Source of the DNA: Agromyces terreus
GTDB taxonomy: Bacteria; Actinomycetota; Actinomycetes; Actinomycetales; Microbacteriaceae
DNA length: 64,000 bases
Assembly (NCBI RefSeq): GCF_009749465.1
Contig: NZ_WBIS01000001.1
Location: 682,001 to 746,000, forward strand
Direction: 5' to 3'
Every line of letters starts with the position of its first letter. Position 1 is the first letter of the stretch. Positions 27,023 through 34,349 of the stretch are shown one piece after another. The notes beneath the pieces were generated by a model, which worked only from the letters and a program-made list of their open reading frames with translations, had not been told where the DNA came from and did no database searches. Made by a program: the position numbers and the translations under genes.

Positions 27023-27925
27023 TCAGGAACGAGCCGGCGTCTCGCCGCGTTCGATGCCGGTGGCGATCGGCACGCGCACGGCGCTGCCCCACTCGGTCCA
27101 GGAGCCGTCGTAGTTGCGCACGTCCTCGAAGCCGAGCAGGTGCTTCAGCACGAACCAGGTGTGGCTCGAACGCTCGCCGATGCGGCAATAGGCGATGACC
27201 GCGTCGCCGTCGTCGAGGCCGACCTCGTCGCGGTAGATCGCGTCGAGCTCCGCCCTGCTCCGGAACGTGCCGTCGGCCGCTGCGGCGCGACCCCAGGGCA
27301 CCGAAGCCGCCGTCGGGATGTGGCCGGCGCGGAGCGCGCCCTCGTCGGGGTAGGCTGGTGCGCTCGTGCGCTCACCGGAGTACTCCTCTGGGGAGCGGAC
27401 GTCGATGAGCGGGCTGCCGAGATGCGCCAGGACGTCCTCCTTGTAGGCACGGATCGCGCCGTCGGCCCGTTCGACGACCGGGTACTCCACGGGAACGGGG
27501 GTCGAGGCATCCGTCGTGAGCTCGCGTCCCTCCGCGATCCAGAGGTCGCGGCCGCCGTCCAGGAGGCGGACGTCGGGGTGCCCGAACAGGGTGAACACCC
27601 AGAGCGCGTAGGCCGCCCACCAGTTGCTCTTGTCGCCGTAGATCACCACGGTCGAGTCGCGGGAGATGCCCTTGCCGCCCACGAGGGCGGCGAAGCGCGC
27701 TCCGTCGATGTAGTCGCGAACGACGGGATCGTTGAGGTCGGTGTGCCAATCGACCTTCACGGACCCGGGGATGTGGCCGGTCTCGTAGAGCAGGACGTCC
27801 TCGTCGGACTCGACGACGACGAGTCCCGGGCGTCCGAGGTTGGCCTCGAGCCAGCCCGTGCTGACGAGGCGCTCGGGATTCGCGTACTGCGCGAATCCGG
27901 ATCCGGTGTCTGGCTCGACGCTCAT
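27023..27925 (-). CDS. Thiosulfate/3-mercaptopyruvate sulfurtransferase (tandem rhodanese)
   Basis: This 300-residue protein has two rhodanese domains (about residues 15-135 and 155-290). The C-terminal one carries catalytic Cys247 in the loop CRIGERS, and the N-terminal one has lost its cysteine (YGDKSN), as in normal two-domain rhodaneses. It moves sulfane sulfur from thiosulfate or a similar donor to thiophilic acceptors. AGGAGGT precedes the ATG. Together with the downstream sufE it forms a small sulfur-trafficking pair. It is cytoplasmic, with no signal peptide. Confidence 0.92.
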   Translation of the reverse strand: MSVEPDTGSGFAQYANPERLVSTGWLEANLGRPGLVVVESDEDVLLYETGHIPGSVKVDWHTDLNDPVVRDYIDGARFAALVGGKGISRDSTVVIYGDKSNWWAAYALWVFTLFGHPDVRLLDGGRDLWIAEGRELTTDASTPVPVEYPVVERADGAIRAYKEDVLAHLGSPLIDVRSPEEYSGERTSAPAYPDEGALRAGHIPTAASVPWGRAAAADGTFRSRAELDAIYRDEVGLDDGDAVIAYCRIGERSSHTWFVLKHLLGFEDVRNYDGSWTEWGSAVRVPIATGIERGETPARS

Positions 27926-27974
27926 GTGGACCTCCTGTGATCGTCCGGTCGGACGGCTGCGTGACGTGCGCGGT

Positions 27975-27980
27975 CTAGGC
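27975..27980 (+). promoter_or_regulatory. Putative -10 element of zapE
   Basis: TAGGCT in the divergent spacer between the sulfurtransferase and zapE fits TANNNT, 89 bases before the zapE ATG. The assignment is tentative because the spacing leaves a long leader. Confidence 0.3.
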
Positions 27981-28068
27981 TGGTGGCCTGATCCACCTCG
28001 AATCTACGCGGCGTGCCGACGGGAGTCGCCACGCCGGTCATCCGGTGCAACACGGGAGCCATTCACGC

Positions 28069-29121
28069 ATGACCACGGCATCGAGCCATGCCCTCATCCG
28101 ACTCGTCGAGCGGAACCCGTCGATCTCGGCGGAGGAGATCGCCTCCGAGCTGAGCCCGCCGCCGCAGTTCGAGCACGCGTCGTTCGAGTCGTATCGGCCC
28201 GATCCCGACTTCCCGTCGCAGCAGGCCGCGCTCGAGCGACTCGGCGAGTTCGCCGCCGTCTGGCGCGCCCAGCGACCCGGCGGGTTCTTCTCCCGCAACC
28301 GCCGGCCGAAGGCCGAGCTGCCCGGCGTCTATCTCGACGGCGGGTTCGGCGTCGGCAAGACCCATCTGCTCGCCTCGCTCTGGCACATCGCGCCCGGACC
28401 GAAGTACTTCGGGACGTTCATCGAGTACACGGCGCTCGTGGGCGCGCTGGGCTACGCCAACGCGGTGAAGCTGCTGACGGGGGCCCGACTCATCTGCATC
28501 GACGAGTTCGAACTCGACGATCCGGGCGACACGATGCTCATGACCCGCTTCCTCGGCGAGCTCATGGCGGGCGGGACCCGCGTCGCGGCGACCTCGAACA
28601 CGCCGCCGAACGCGCTCGGCGAAGGACGGTTCGCCGCGGCGGACTTCCTCCGCGAGATCCACGCGCTCTCGGCGAACTTCGAGACGCTCCGCATCGACGG
28701 GCTCGACTATCGACGTCGCGACACCGAGGGCCGCGCATCCGCGATCGACGACGACGCGGCCGTGGGGCGCATGGCGAACGCGCTCGCAGAGCGCGGCCAC
28801 CGGGTCTCGTTCGACGCGTTCGACGCGCTCATCGCCCACCTCGCCACGGTGCATCCCTCGAAGTACGTCAAGCTGCTCTCCGGCGTCGAGTTCATCGCAC
28901 TGGAGGGGGTCCACGAACTCTCCGACCAGAACGCGGCCCTGCGCCTCGTGGCGTTCATCGACCGCGTCTACGACGCCGAGGTGCCGATCATCGCGAGCGG
29001 GATCCCGCTCGACCAGGTCTTCGACGCCGACATGATGGGCGGCGGGTACCGCAAGAAGTACCTGCGTGCGATGAGCCGCATGATCGCCCTCACCACGGGC
29101 GAACTTCCGCCGCACGACTGA
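28069..29121 (+). CDS. zapE: Cell division protein ZapE (AFG1-like ATPase)
   Basis: This 350-residue P-loop ATPase matches the AFG1/ZapE family. Walker A is GGFGVGKT (residues 91-98), Walker B is in LICIDEFELDDPGD, and the family tail AMSRMIALTTGELP is present. In E. coli ZapE binds FtsZ and helps ring constriction; AFG1 acts in mitochondrial protein quality control. The role in actinobacteria is inferred from family. The ATG at 28069 has GGGAG upstream; an in-frame start 24 bases earlier precedes that site and is less likely. Confidence 0.9.
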   Translation: MTTASSHALIRLVERNPSISAEEIASELSPPPQFEHASFESYRPDPDFPSQQAALERLGEFAAVWRAQRPGGFFSRNRRPKAELPGVYLDGGFGVGKTHLLASLWHIAPGPKYFGTFIEYTALVGALGYANAVKLLTGARLICIDEFELDDPGDTMLMTRFLGELMAGGTRVAATSNTPPNALGEGRFAAADFLREIHALSANFETLRIDGLDYRRRDTEGRASAIDDDAAVGRMANALAERGHRVSFDAFDALIAHLATVHPSKYVKLLSGVEFIALEGVHELSDQNAALRLVAFIDRVYDAEVPIIASGIPLDQVFDADMMGGGYRKKYLRAMSRMIALTTGELPPHD

Positions 29122-29141
29122 CGGCGACCTCGCGGCATCCC

Positions 29142-29188
29142 GAAACACGCTCGTTACACGACGTCGGTCTTCGTAACCGACGCGAAAC
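29142..29188 (+). promoter_or_regulatory. GlnR-box-like double site upstream of amt
   Basis: Two half-site pairs are present: GAAAC-N6-GTTAC at 29142-29157 and GTAAC-N6-GAAAC at 29173-29188. The second matches the actinobacterial GlnR consensus (GTNAC-N6-GAAAC) exactly. The site lies 120 bp before the ammonium transporter gene, a classic GlnR target. Activation under nitrogen limitation is inferred from this. Confidence 0.7.
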
Positions 29189-29307
29189 ACCCGTTGTAGC
29201 GTGCCGGAAACCTCCTCGCACCAGTCTGATCGCAGTACCCGAGACCGACACCCCCGTCATCCTCGCGGTATGTCCCCTGCAGATTCACCGAGGTGTGAGG
29301 AATTCCA

Positions 29308-30528
29308 ATGGATACGGGAAGCATTGCCTGGGCCATCACGGCCACAGCGCTCGTGCTGTTCATGACGCCGGGCGTCGCCTTCTTCTACGGCGGCCTCGTC
29401 AAAGCGAAGAGCGTCGTCAGCATGATGATGATGAGCTTCGGCGCACTCGGGCTCGTGAGCGTGCTCTGGGTGCTGTACGGCTTCAACATGAGCGCCGTGG
29501 GCGGCGTCTGGGACTTCGCGGGCAACCCGTTCTCGGACTTCGGCCTCGGGTCGCTCGCAACGGGTGAGTCGGCGAACACCGACCTCATCGGCGTCGCATT
29601 CGGCGCGACCTTCGCGATCATCACGGTCGCGCTCATCTCGGGTGCCATCGCCGACCGTGCCAAGTTCGGTTCCTGGCTGATCTTCGCTGGCATCTGGGCG
29701 ACCCTCGTCTACTTCCCGGTCGCGGCCTGGGTCTGGGGCGGCGGCTGGATCCTGAATCTCGGCGAGAGCCTCGGCCTCCCCGCGGTCATCGACTACGCCG
29801 GCGGCACCGCGGTCCACATCAACGCCGGTGCGGCGGCCCTCGCCCTCGCGCTCGTGCTCGGCAAGCGCGTCGGGTTCCAGAAGGGCATGGACAAGCCCCA
29901 CAACGTGCCGCTGACGCTCCTCGGAGCCGCAGTGCTGTGGTTCGGCTGGTTCGGCTTCAACGCCGGCGCCGAGTGGCTCAACGGCCTCGCCAACACGGGC
30001 CTCATCATGCTCAACACGCTCGGTGCCACGGCCGCTGCGATCCTCGGCTGGCTCGTCGTCGAGAAGATCAAGGACGGCAAGCCCACGTCGGTCGGCGCCG
30101 GTTCGGGCGCGGTCGCCGGTCTCGTCGCCATCACCCCCGCGTGTGCGAACCTCGAACCGGGCTGGGCCCTGCTGCTCGGCGCCGTTGCCGGCGCGGTCTG
30201 CGCCCTCGCGATCGAGCTCAAGTTCAAGCTCGGCTTCGACGACTCGCTCGACGTGGTCGGAATCCACCTGGTCGGCGGCCTCATCGGAACGCTGTACCTC
30301 GGCTTCTTCGCCATCGGCACGGGCCTCTTCACGGGCGGCGACTTCGGCCAGCTCGCGGTGCAGACGATCGCGGCCGTCGCGGTCCTGCTCTACTCGTTCA
30401 TCGTGGCCTTCGTGCTCGGGTTCGCGATCGAGAAGACGATCGGCTTCCGCGTGAAGAACGAGGACGAGATCGCGGGCATCGACACCGTCGTGCACGGTGA
30501 AGAGGGCTACAAGCTCGAGACCGTCTGA
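29308..30528 (+). CDS. amt: Ammonium transporter
   Basis: This 406-residue Amt/MEP channel has 11 membrane segments starting at residue 4 and no cleaved signal peptide. The twin histidines of the conduction pore are H170 (in GGTAVHINAG) and H320 (in VVGIHLVGG), and the family signature FYGGLVKAKS is present near residue 30. The C-terminal cytoplasmic tail (EKTIGFRVKNEDEIAGID) is the usual regulatory end. Amt genes are often followed by glnB (PII), but here the next gene is a PemK-like protein, so the PII partner lies elsewhere. A GlnR-like box upstream predicts nitrogen control. Confidence 0.97.
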   Translation: MDTGSIAWAITATALVLFMTPGVAFFYGGLVKAKSVVSMMMMSFGALGLVSVLWVLYGFNMSAVGGVWDFAGNPFSDFGLGSLATGESANTDLIGVAFGATFAIITVALISGAIADRAKFGSWLIFAGIWATLVYFPVAAWVWGGGWILNLGESLGLPAVIDYAGGTAVHINAGAAALALALVLGKRVGFQKGMDKPHNVPLTLLGAAVLWFGWFGFNAGAEWLNGLANTGLIMLNTLGATAAAILGWLVVEKIKDGKPTSVGAGSGAVAGLVAITPACANLEPGWALLLGAVAGAVCALAIELKFKLGFDDSLDVVGIHLVGGLIGTLYLGFFAIGTGLFTGGDFGQLAVQTIAAVAVLLYSFIVAFVLGFAIEKTIGFRVKNEDEIAGIDTVVHGEEGYKLETV

Positions 30529-30557
30529 TCGACTGAATCACCGCGAGGGCGGTGGGG

Positions 30558-30563
30558 TAGTGT
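30558..30563 (+). promoter_or_regulatory. -10 element for leaderless pemK-like transcript
   Basis: TAGTGT lies six bases before the GTG start at 30570, with no ribosome site between them. This is the leaderless spacing also seen at dut, rarA and the DUF1697 gene. Confidence 0.45.
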
Positions 30564-30569
30564 GCGGGT

Positions 30570-31127
30570 GTGACTGACACCGGCCGCTTCCTCACCGCCC
30601 TTCGTCGCGTGTTCGGCGGCATCTTCGGTTCGGCGGGAGCGGCTTCCGGGTCCAGTGCGAGGTCGGATGCCGCGGGCTCCGCTTCGGTGGCCACCGACCT
30701 GCTCTCACCCGGGCGGAACGGCCCCGCGGCCACCGTCGAGATCGATCCCGACCGGCTCCGCGGCGTGCGGCTGTCGTACTCGCCGTCGAAGGACGGTGCG
30801 CCGGATCCCGGAGAGATCGTCTGGACCTGGGTGCCGTACGAGGAGCGCGACGGGCGCGGCAAGGACCGCCCGGTGGTGATCATCGCCGCGTCCGGCGCGG
30901 AGTCCTTCCTGGCCGTGCAGTTGACGAGCAAGGCGCACGGGGGTTCTCATGACTTCGTCCCGCTCGGAACGGGCGCATGGGATTCCGCGGGCCGCCCGAG
31001 CTGGGCGAACATCGATCGGGTCTTCGTCGTGCACGCGGCCGGCATGCGCCGCGAGGCGGCGTCGTTGGATGCCGCGAGGTACCTGCGGCTGGCGGAGGCG
31101 ATCGCGGCGCGCTACGGGTGGTCCTGA
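30570..31127 (+). CDS. PemK/MazF family protein without partner antitoxin
   Basis: This 185-residue protein has a low-complexity Ala/Ser/Gly N-terminus of about 60 residues and a PemK/MazF fold from about residue 70. The first beta-strand block is DPGEIVWTWVPYEE followed by the conserved RPVVII, then FLAVQLTSK and a C-terminal helix. MazF-type toxins cut RNA, and they normally sit beside a small antitoxin gene. None is next to this one: amt ends 41 bp upstream and a repeat and a tRNA lie downstream. It may be a domesticated relative rather than an active toxin. Translation probably starts from a leaderless GTG. Confidence 0.8.
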   Translation: MTDTGRFLTALRRVFGGIFGSAGAASGSSARSDAAGSASVATDLLSPGRNGPAATVEIDPDRLRGVRLSYSPSKDGAPDPGEIVWTWVPYEERDGRGKDRPVVIIAASGAESFLAVQLTSKAHGGSHDFVPLGTGAWDSAGRPSWANIDRVFVVHAAGMRREAASLDAARYLRLAEAIAARYGWS

Positions 31128-31148
31128 GCTCCGGGTGGTCCTGAGCTG
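31116..31148 (+). repeat. Two-copy 16-bp tandem repeat across the pemK-like stop codon
   Basis: CGGGTGGTCCTGAGCT occurs at 31116-31131 and again at 31133-31148, a 17-bp period. The first copy holds the stop codon of the PemK-like gene. A third degenerate copy (CGGCCGGTCCTG) follows. It looks like a recent slippage or duplication. Confidence 0.6.
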
Positions 31149-31254
31149 CGGCCGGTCCTGCGACGGATCCGAGGCGGTTTCGCGGCGTGCGTGTCGAGGC
31201 AGGATCCGCATGGAGAGCAGGTCGCAACCGCGCGTGAAACGAGCGGGAACGAAA

Positions 31255-31282
31255 GAACGCCCCCAGTGGAGTGGGGGCGTTC
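31255..31282 (-). terminator. Terminator of tRNA-Val(CAC)
   Basis: An 11-bp perfect stem (GAACGCCCCCA/TGGGGGCGTTC) with a GTGGAG loop lies just past the minus-strand tRNA-Val, followed on that strand by TTTCGTT. Confidence 0.75.
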
Positions 31283-31283
31283 G

Positions 31284-31356
31284 TGGGCGATGCCGGGCTC
31301 GAACCGACGACCTCTTCCGTGTGAAGGAAGCGCGCTACCAGCTGCGCCAATCGCCC
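31284..31356 (-). tRNA. tRNA-Val (anticodon CAC)
   Basis: On the minus strand the acceptor GGGCGAT/ATCGCCC, D arm, anticodon arm CTTCC-TTCACAC-GGAAG (anticodon CAC) and T arm GTCGG-TTCGAGC-CCGGC are complete in 73 nt. CCA is not encoded. It lies divergent from the three-tRNA cluster. Confidence 0.95.
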
Positions 31357-31394
31357 ATGTGTGATTCACGTTCACCGGGGTGACCGCGGACTCG

Positions 31395-31400
31395 ATACTA
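31395..31400 (-). promoter_or_regulatory. Putative -10 element of tRNA-Val(CAC)
   Basis: TAGTAT on the minus strand lies 39 bases upstream of the tRNA 5' end. The -35 is weak. It is the best promoter-like element in the tRNA spacer on that strand. Confidence 0.35.
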
Positions 31401-31516
31401 GCGGACGATCGGCGGCGAATGCACATCGAGGAGGGGCCTCTGGACGTGACACGCCCGGGATTCGCGGCCGGAATCCGGGCCGGACCGGGGTGAACATCAG
31501 GTGGACGGCGCTCGGT

Positions 31517-31546
31517 TTGTGAATCGCTCGGAGTATCGGTTAGAGT
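31517..31546 (+). promoter_or_regulatory. Promoter of the tRNA Gly-Cys-Val cluster
   Basis: TTGTGA and TAGAGT are separated by 18 bases and end 30 bases before tRNA-Gly. Both boxes match the housekeeping sigma consensus well, making this one of the better promoters in the window. Confidence 0.55.
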
Positions 31547-31576
31547 CTCTCTGCACGCAGAAATGCGAAAGCGAAT

Positions 31577-31648
31577 GCGGATGTGGCGCAGTGGTAGCGC
31601 ATCACCTTGCCAAGGTGAGGGTCGCGAGTTCGAATCTCGTCATCCGCT
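31577..31648 (+). tRNA. tRNA-Gly (anticodon GCC)
   Basis: The acceptor GCGGATG/CATCCGC, anticodon arm CACC-TTGCCAA-GGTG (anticodon GCC) and T arm GCGAG-TTCGAAT-CTCGT form a complete 72-nt gene. CCA is not encoded. It is the first of three tRNAs on the plus strand. Confidence 0.95.
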
Positions 31649-31706
31649 CTGATCAGGATCTGGGCGAAAGCATGGGTCCTGTTCTTTTGGTGGAGAACCC
31701 ATACAC

Positions 31707-31780
31707 GGTGGATTGGCCGAGAGGCGAGGCAGCGGCCTGCAAAGCCGTATACACGGGTTCGAATCCCGTATCCACCTCCA
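31707..31780 (+). tRNA. tRNA-Cys (anticodon GCA), CCA encoded
   Basis: The acceptor GGTGGAT/ATCCACC, anticodon loop CTGCAAA (anticodon GCA) and T arm ACGGG-TTCGAAT-CCCGT are complete. Unlike its neighbours, the gene encodes the 3' CCA (31778-31780). Confidence 0.95.
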
Positions 31781-31804
31781 CGCACAACTTCATAGCCTGA
31801 ACAG

Positions 31805-31876
31805 GCGCGATTGGCGCAGCGGTAGCGCGCTTCCCTGACACGGAAGAGGTCACTGGTTCGATCCCAGTATCGCGCA
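31805..31876 (+). tRNA. tRNA-Val (anticodon GAC)
   Basis: The acceptor GCGCGAT/ATCGCGC, anticodon arm CTTCC-CTGACAC-GGAAG (anticodon GAC) and T arm ACTGG-TTCGATC-CCAGT form a complete 72-nt gene. It shares its anticodon stem with the divergent tRNA-Val(CAC). Confidence 0.95.
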
Positions 31877-31880
31877 CGAC

Positions 31881-31911
31881 AACAGCCCCGGCTCATCGAG
31901 CCGGGGCTGTT
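31881..31911. terminator. Terminator after the tRNA cluster
   Basis: A 14-bp perfect stem AACAGCCCCGGCTC/GAGCCGGGGCTGTT closes on a three-base loop four bases after tRNA-Val(GAC). On the minus strand it lies 36 bp past the glucanase stop and ends in TTGTCG, so it can serve both directions. Confidence 0.8.
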
Positions 31912-31946
31912 CGCGTCTCACCTCACGGTGGTGGTCGCGCCGCGCC

Positions 31947-34028
31947 TCACCAGGGCGACGGCGCCGCGGGAGCGACCACCGGCGGGCGGTCGTTGCAGGT
32001 GATGAGGTTCGGCAGATAGGGCGCGAGCCACGGCGTGCCGGGGTGGAACTCGTTCGCATCCACGCCGTCGTTGCCGCCCAGGTCTGCGAGTGTGAACTCG
32101 GAACCGTTCTCCCAGTCCCAGTTGAACGCACCGCAGTTGTTCACGCCCCAATGGCCGACCCCCCTGACGTCGACGTTCTCGAAGCTCGCCGAGCCGGAGG
32201 ATCGAGCGCTGACGACGTTGGTGCCGGTTCCATCGACTCGGATGCCCCGGAACTGCACGCCGTCGATGCGGTACTGGTCCTTCACGCCCCACTCCGTGAC
32301 GAGCATCATCGCGCTGTAGGTGCTGTCGAGGAAGTGGTCGCCGCTGACGACGATGTCGGCCTGGTCGATCGAGCGGTCGAGGGCGTAGAACCAGATCGCG
32401 CCGAGGCCGATGTTCCAATTCAGCTCGTAGGTGCCCGAGCGGACCGTCGAGTTGTCGGTGATCGCGAGGGAGCCCGTGAACGGCTCCGCACCGAATCGGG
32501 ACCCGGCGTGGATGCCGCTGCCCTCGCGCACGGGGTCCGCAACGAGGTTGCCCGAGACGGTGGTGTCGGTGCCGCCGTAGATCGCGATGCCGTTCGCGAG
32601 CGACGGGGACTGCACGGTGTTGCGCTCGAATGTGTTGCCCGCGTTCGCCTGGTGCTCCGACCACATCGCGAGACCGTCGTCGCCGGTGTTGCGGATGAAG
32701 TTGTTCGCGACGACGGATCCGGTGACGCCGGTGTGGAAGTTGAGGGCGTCGGCCATCTGGTCGACCACGATGTTGTCCTCCACGACGAGTCCGTCCATGG
32801 GGCCGTCGAACCAGAGGCCGACCTTCGTGTGCCGGATGTGCAGGCCGCGGATGCTCGAGTCGCTCATCGCGCCGCCGATGCCGTTCACTTGGTCCGTGTC
32901 GATGCGTTCGCGCACGTCGCCCTCGATCGCGAAGCCCGAGAGGTGCACGTTCGAACTGCCGCCGCTCGCGGCATCCTTGCCGTAGAAGCCGACGCCGGTG
33001 TGCACCGAGCCGTCGGGTGCGGGGGAGCTCAGCGCGACTTCGCGCCCGCGGATGACGGTGTACCAGTTGCCCGCGCCCTCGATGGTGACATCGTCGACGA
33101 TGACGTGCCTGCTGATGGAGAAGACGCCCGGCGGCACGTAGACCGGCAGCCGGTGCTTCTTCGCGAAGGCGATGGCCCGGTCGAACGCGCCCGCCGCGTC
33201 GCGGCGCCCGGTCGGGTCGGCCCCGAACAGGAGGACGTTCGCGGCCTTGAGACGGACATGCGGAAGCCCGACGCGCTCGGTGTCGATCAGGTCGATCGTC
33301 GTGAGCGACGCGTTCGTGGTCTTCGGCGCGGTCAGGCGGATCACGTCGCCGGCCCGGTACGTCTTCGGCAGCAGCATCCGCTCTTCGTCGTAGAAGTGCA
33401 TCGGACGGAACGGCTTCTCGACCTCATAGCCCTCGCCGGGCACGCAGCCGCATTCGGTGACCCACCAGTCGGGGTGCAGCAGTCCGGCGTTCGGGTCGTT
33501 CGTGAACGGGTACTGGTTGTAGAGCCAGGAGTACTCGGAGGTGAGCGTCATGGTCTGCGCCTTGCCGCCGTTGACCGAGACGGCGAGCGGGGCCTTGATG
33601 CCGCCGCCGCCCGGCGCGTCGGGGATGCTGTACCTGACCGTGATCGCGTTCGTGGCCGCCGGCAGCGTGAACTCGACGTACTGCCCCGGCGCGAGCTGCA
33701 CGGCGCTGCGGCCGGACGCCTCCGAGGGCAGCGTGTAGGCGTCGCGGCCCGGGCCGATCACGGTGCCGGTGTGCACCGCGTTCTCTGCCTCCTGCTCGAT
33801 GAAGTCGACGTCGGCGCCGCGTCCGGCGACGAGCGCGGGATCGATCGCGGCGCGGGTGACGACCGGCGGTGGTGCGGAGGTCGCGGCCGAGGCCGTGATC
33901 GGTCCGGAGATCGCGCCCGCCAGGGCGATCGCGGGGATCGTCAGGGCCGCGGCGAAGCGCCGGCGCCGGCTCGTGCGGCGTTCGTGCGACGGGCGCGGAT
34001 GCGCGGGGTGGAGCATGTCACGGGTCAT
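31947..34028 (-). CDS. Secreted alpha-1,3-glucanase (GH87-type) with CBM6-like domain
   Basis: This 693-residue protein has a twin-arginine-like signal (SRRRRF, hydrophobic core at 25-42, cleavage near ASA at 46-48). A beta-sandwich resembling CBM6 (about 74-245, starting IEQEAENA) follows, then a right-handed beta-helix from about 265 to 625. The block ADALNFHTG...NTGDDGLAMWSE contains D427, D450 and D451. This Asp-x22-Asp-Asp spacing is that recalled for the GH87 catalytic residues. GH87 enzymes hydrolyse alpha-1,3-glucan (mutan, fungal wall glucan) or nigeran. The gene stands alone between tRNAs and thrS and looks acquired. Other beta-helix glycosidases remain possible. GAGGAA lies upstream of the ATG. 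Confidence 0.75.
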   Translation of the reverse strand: MTRDMLHPAHPRPSHERRTSRRRRFAAALTIPAIALAGAISGPITASAATSAPPPVVTRAAIDPALVAGRGADVDFIEQEAENAVHTGTVIGPGRDAYTLPSEASGRSAVQLAPGQYVEFTLPAATNAITVRYSIPDAPGGGGIKAPLAVSVNGGKAQTMTLTSEYSWLYNQYPFTNDPNAGLLHPDWWVTECGCVPGEGYEVEKPFRPMHFYDEERMLLPKTYRAGDVIRLTAPKTTNASLTTIDLIDTERVGLPHVRLKAANVLLFGADPTGRRDAAGAFDRAIAFAKKHRLPVYVPPGVFSISRHVIVDDVTIEGAGNWYTVIRGREVALSSPAPDGSVHTGVGFYGKDAASGGSSNVHLSGFAIEGDVRERIDTDQVNGIGGAMSDSSIRGLHIRHTKVGLWFDGPMDGLVVEDNIVVDQMADALNFHTGVTGSVVANNFIRNTGDDGLAMWSEHQANAGNTFERNTVQSPSLANGIAIYGGTDTTVSGNLVADPVREGSGIHAGSRFGAEPFTGSLAITDNSTVRSGTYELNWNIGLGAIWFYALDRSIDQADIVVSGDHFLDSTYSAMMLVTEWGVKDQYRIDGVQFRGIRVDGTGTNVVSARSSGSASFENVDVRGVGHWGVNNCGAFNWDWENGSEFTLADLGGNDGVDANEFHPGTPWLAPYLPNLITCNDRPPVVAPAAPSPW

Positions 34029-34088
34029 CGTCGACTCGTTCCTCTCGATTGCGTGGGATGCGCGGGCCTCGACCCGGCGGATGAGGTG

Positions 34089-34118
34089 AATGTATGGCCG
34101 TGTGCGGGACGCCGACAA
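34089..34118 (-). promoter_or_regulatory. Promoter of the glucanase gene
   Basis: On the minus strand TTGTCG (34118-34113) and TACATT (34094-34089) are 18 bases apart, 61 bases before the start codon. The match to the housekeeping sigma pattern is good. Confidence 0.5.
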
Positions 34119-34133
34119 GAGTTGATGGCCGAA

Positions 34134-34151
34134 TGTCGAGAGATTGTCGAG
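34134..34151. repeat. TGTCGAG direct repeats, 11-bp period
   Basis: TGTCGAG occurs at 34134-34140 and 34145-34151, one helical turn apart, just upstream of the -35 of the glucanase promoter. The arrangement suits an activator that binds one face of DNA, but no regulator is known. Confidence 0.4.
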
Positions 34152-34189
34152 TTCTTGCGTGAGAGCGCGCAATCGGCCGCAAGCGCGCG

Positions 34190-34250
34190 GCACGAGACAT
34201 CCGTCGACTGCAAGATGCGACGCAAGCGGTGAACGACGGATGCCTCGTGC
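34190..34250. repeat. 17-bp inverted repeat, hairpin in divergent spacer
   Basis: GCACGAGACATCCGTCG (34190-34206) pairs with CGACGGATGCCTCGTGC (34234-34250) with a single mismatch around a 27-nt loop. It resembles a terminator but lies between divergent genes, where neither needs one. The right arm contains the CGGATGCC octamer. Confidence 0.6.
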
Positions 34251-34273
34251 CGGGGCTCGTACGCGGCCGCACC

Positions 34274-34312
34274 GCGCAGGCGCGAGGCCGGCCTCCTGCG
34301 CCGCACTACAGT
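34274..34312 (+). promoter_or_regulatory. thrS -10 element with inverted repeat in the -35 region
   Basis: TACAGT (34307-34312) is the likely -10, 37 bases before the thrS GTG. A compound inverted repeat (GCGCAG...CTGCGC outer, GAGGCC/GGCCTC inner, 34274-34301) covers the -35 position, so a bound regulator or hairpin could influence the promoter. No T-box element is seen. Confidence 0.35.
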
Positions 34313-34349
34313 TGAAGGGTTCATCTCAACACGCAGGGAGTGGTTCACA

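Larger units (their letters stand above)
34029..34349. other. 321-bp divergent intergenic region, glucanase / thrS
   Basis: This is the only gene-free stretch over 300 bp. From left to right it holds a minus-strand promoter (34089-34118), two 11-bp-spaced TGTCGAG repeats (34134-34151), a 17-bp inverted repeat hairpin (34190-34250), a second inverted repeat (34274-34301) and a plus-strand -10 (34307-34312). I see no open frame with coding character and no tRNA fragment in it. Confidence 0.6.

Noticed and set aside
31577..34349. Possible integrated element at the tRNA cluster
   Set aside because: I found no integrase, no direct repeat of a tRNA 3' end near thrS and no other mobile gene. The glucanase gene may be acquired, but there is no attachment-site evidence.
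34250..34349. T-box riboswitch before thrS
   Set aside because: No T-box core sequence, no stem I pattern and no antiterminator/terminator pair are visible; the leader after the -10 is only about 30 nt.
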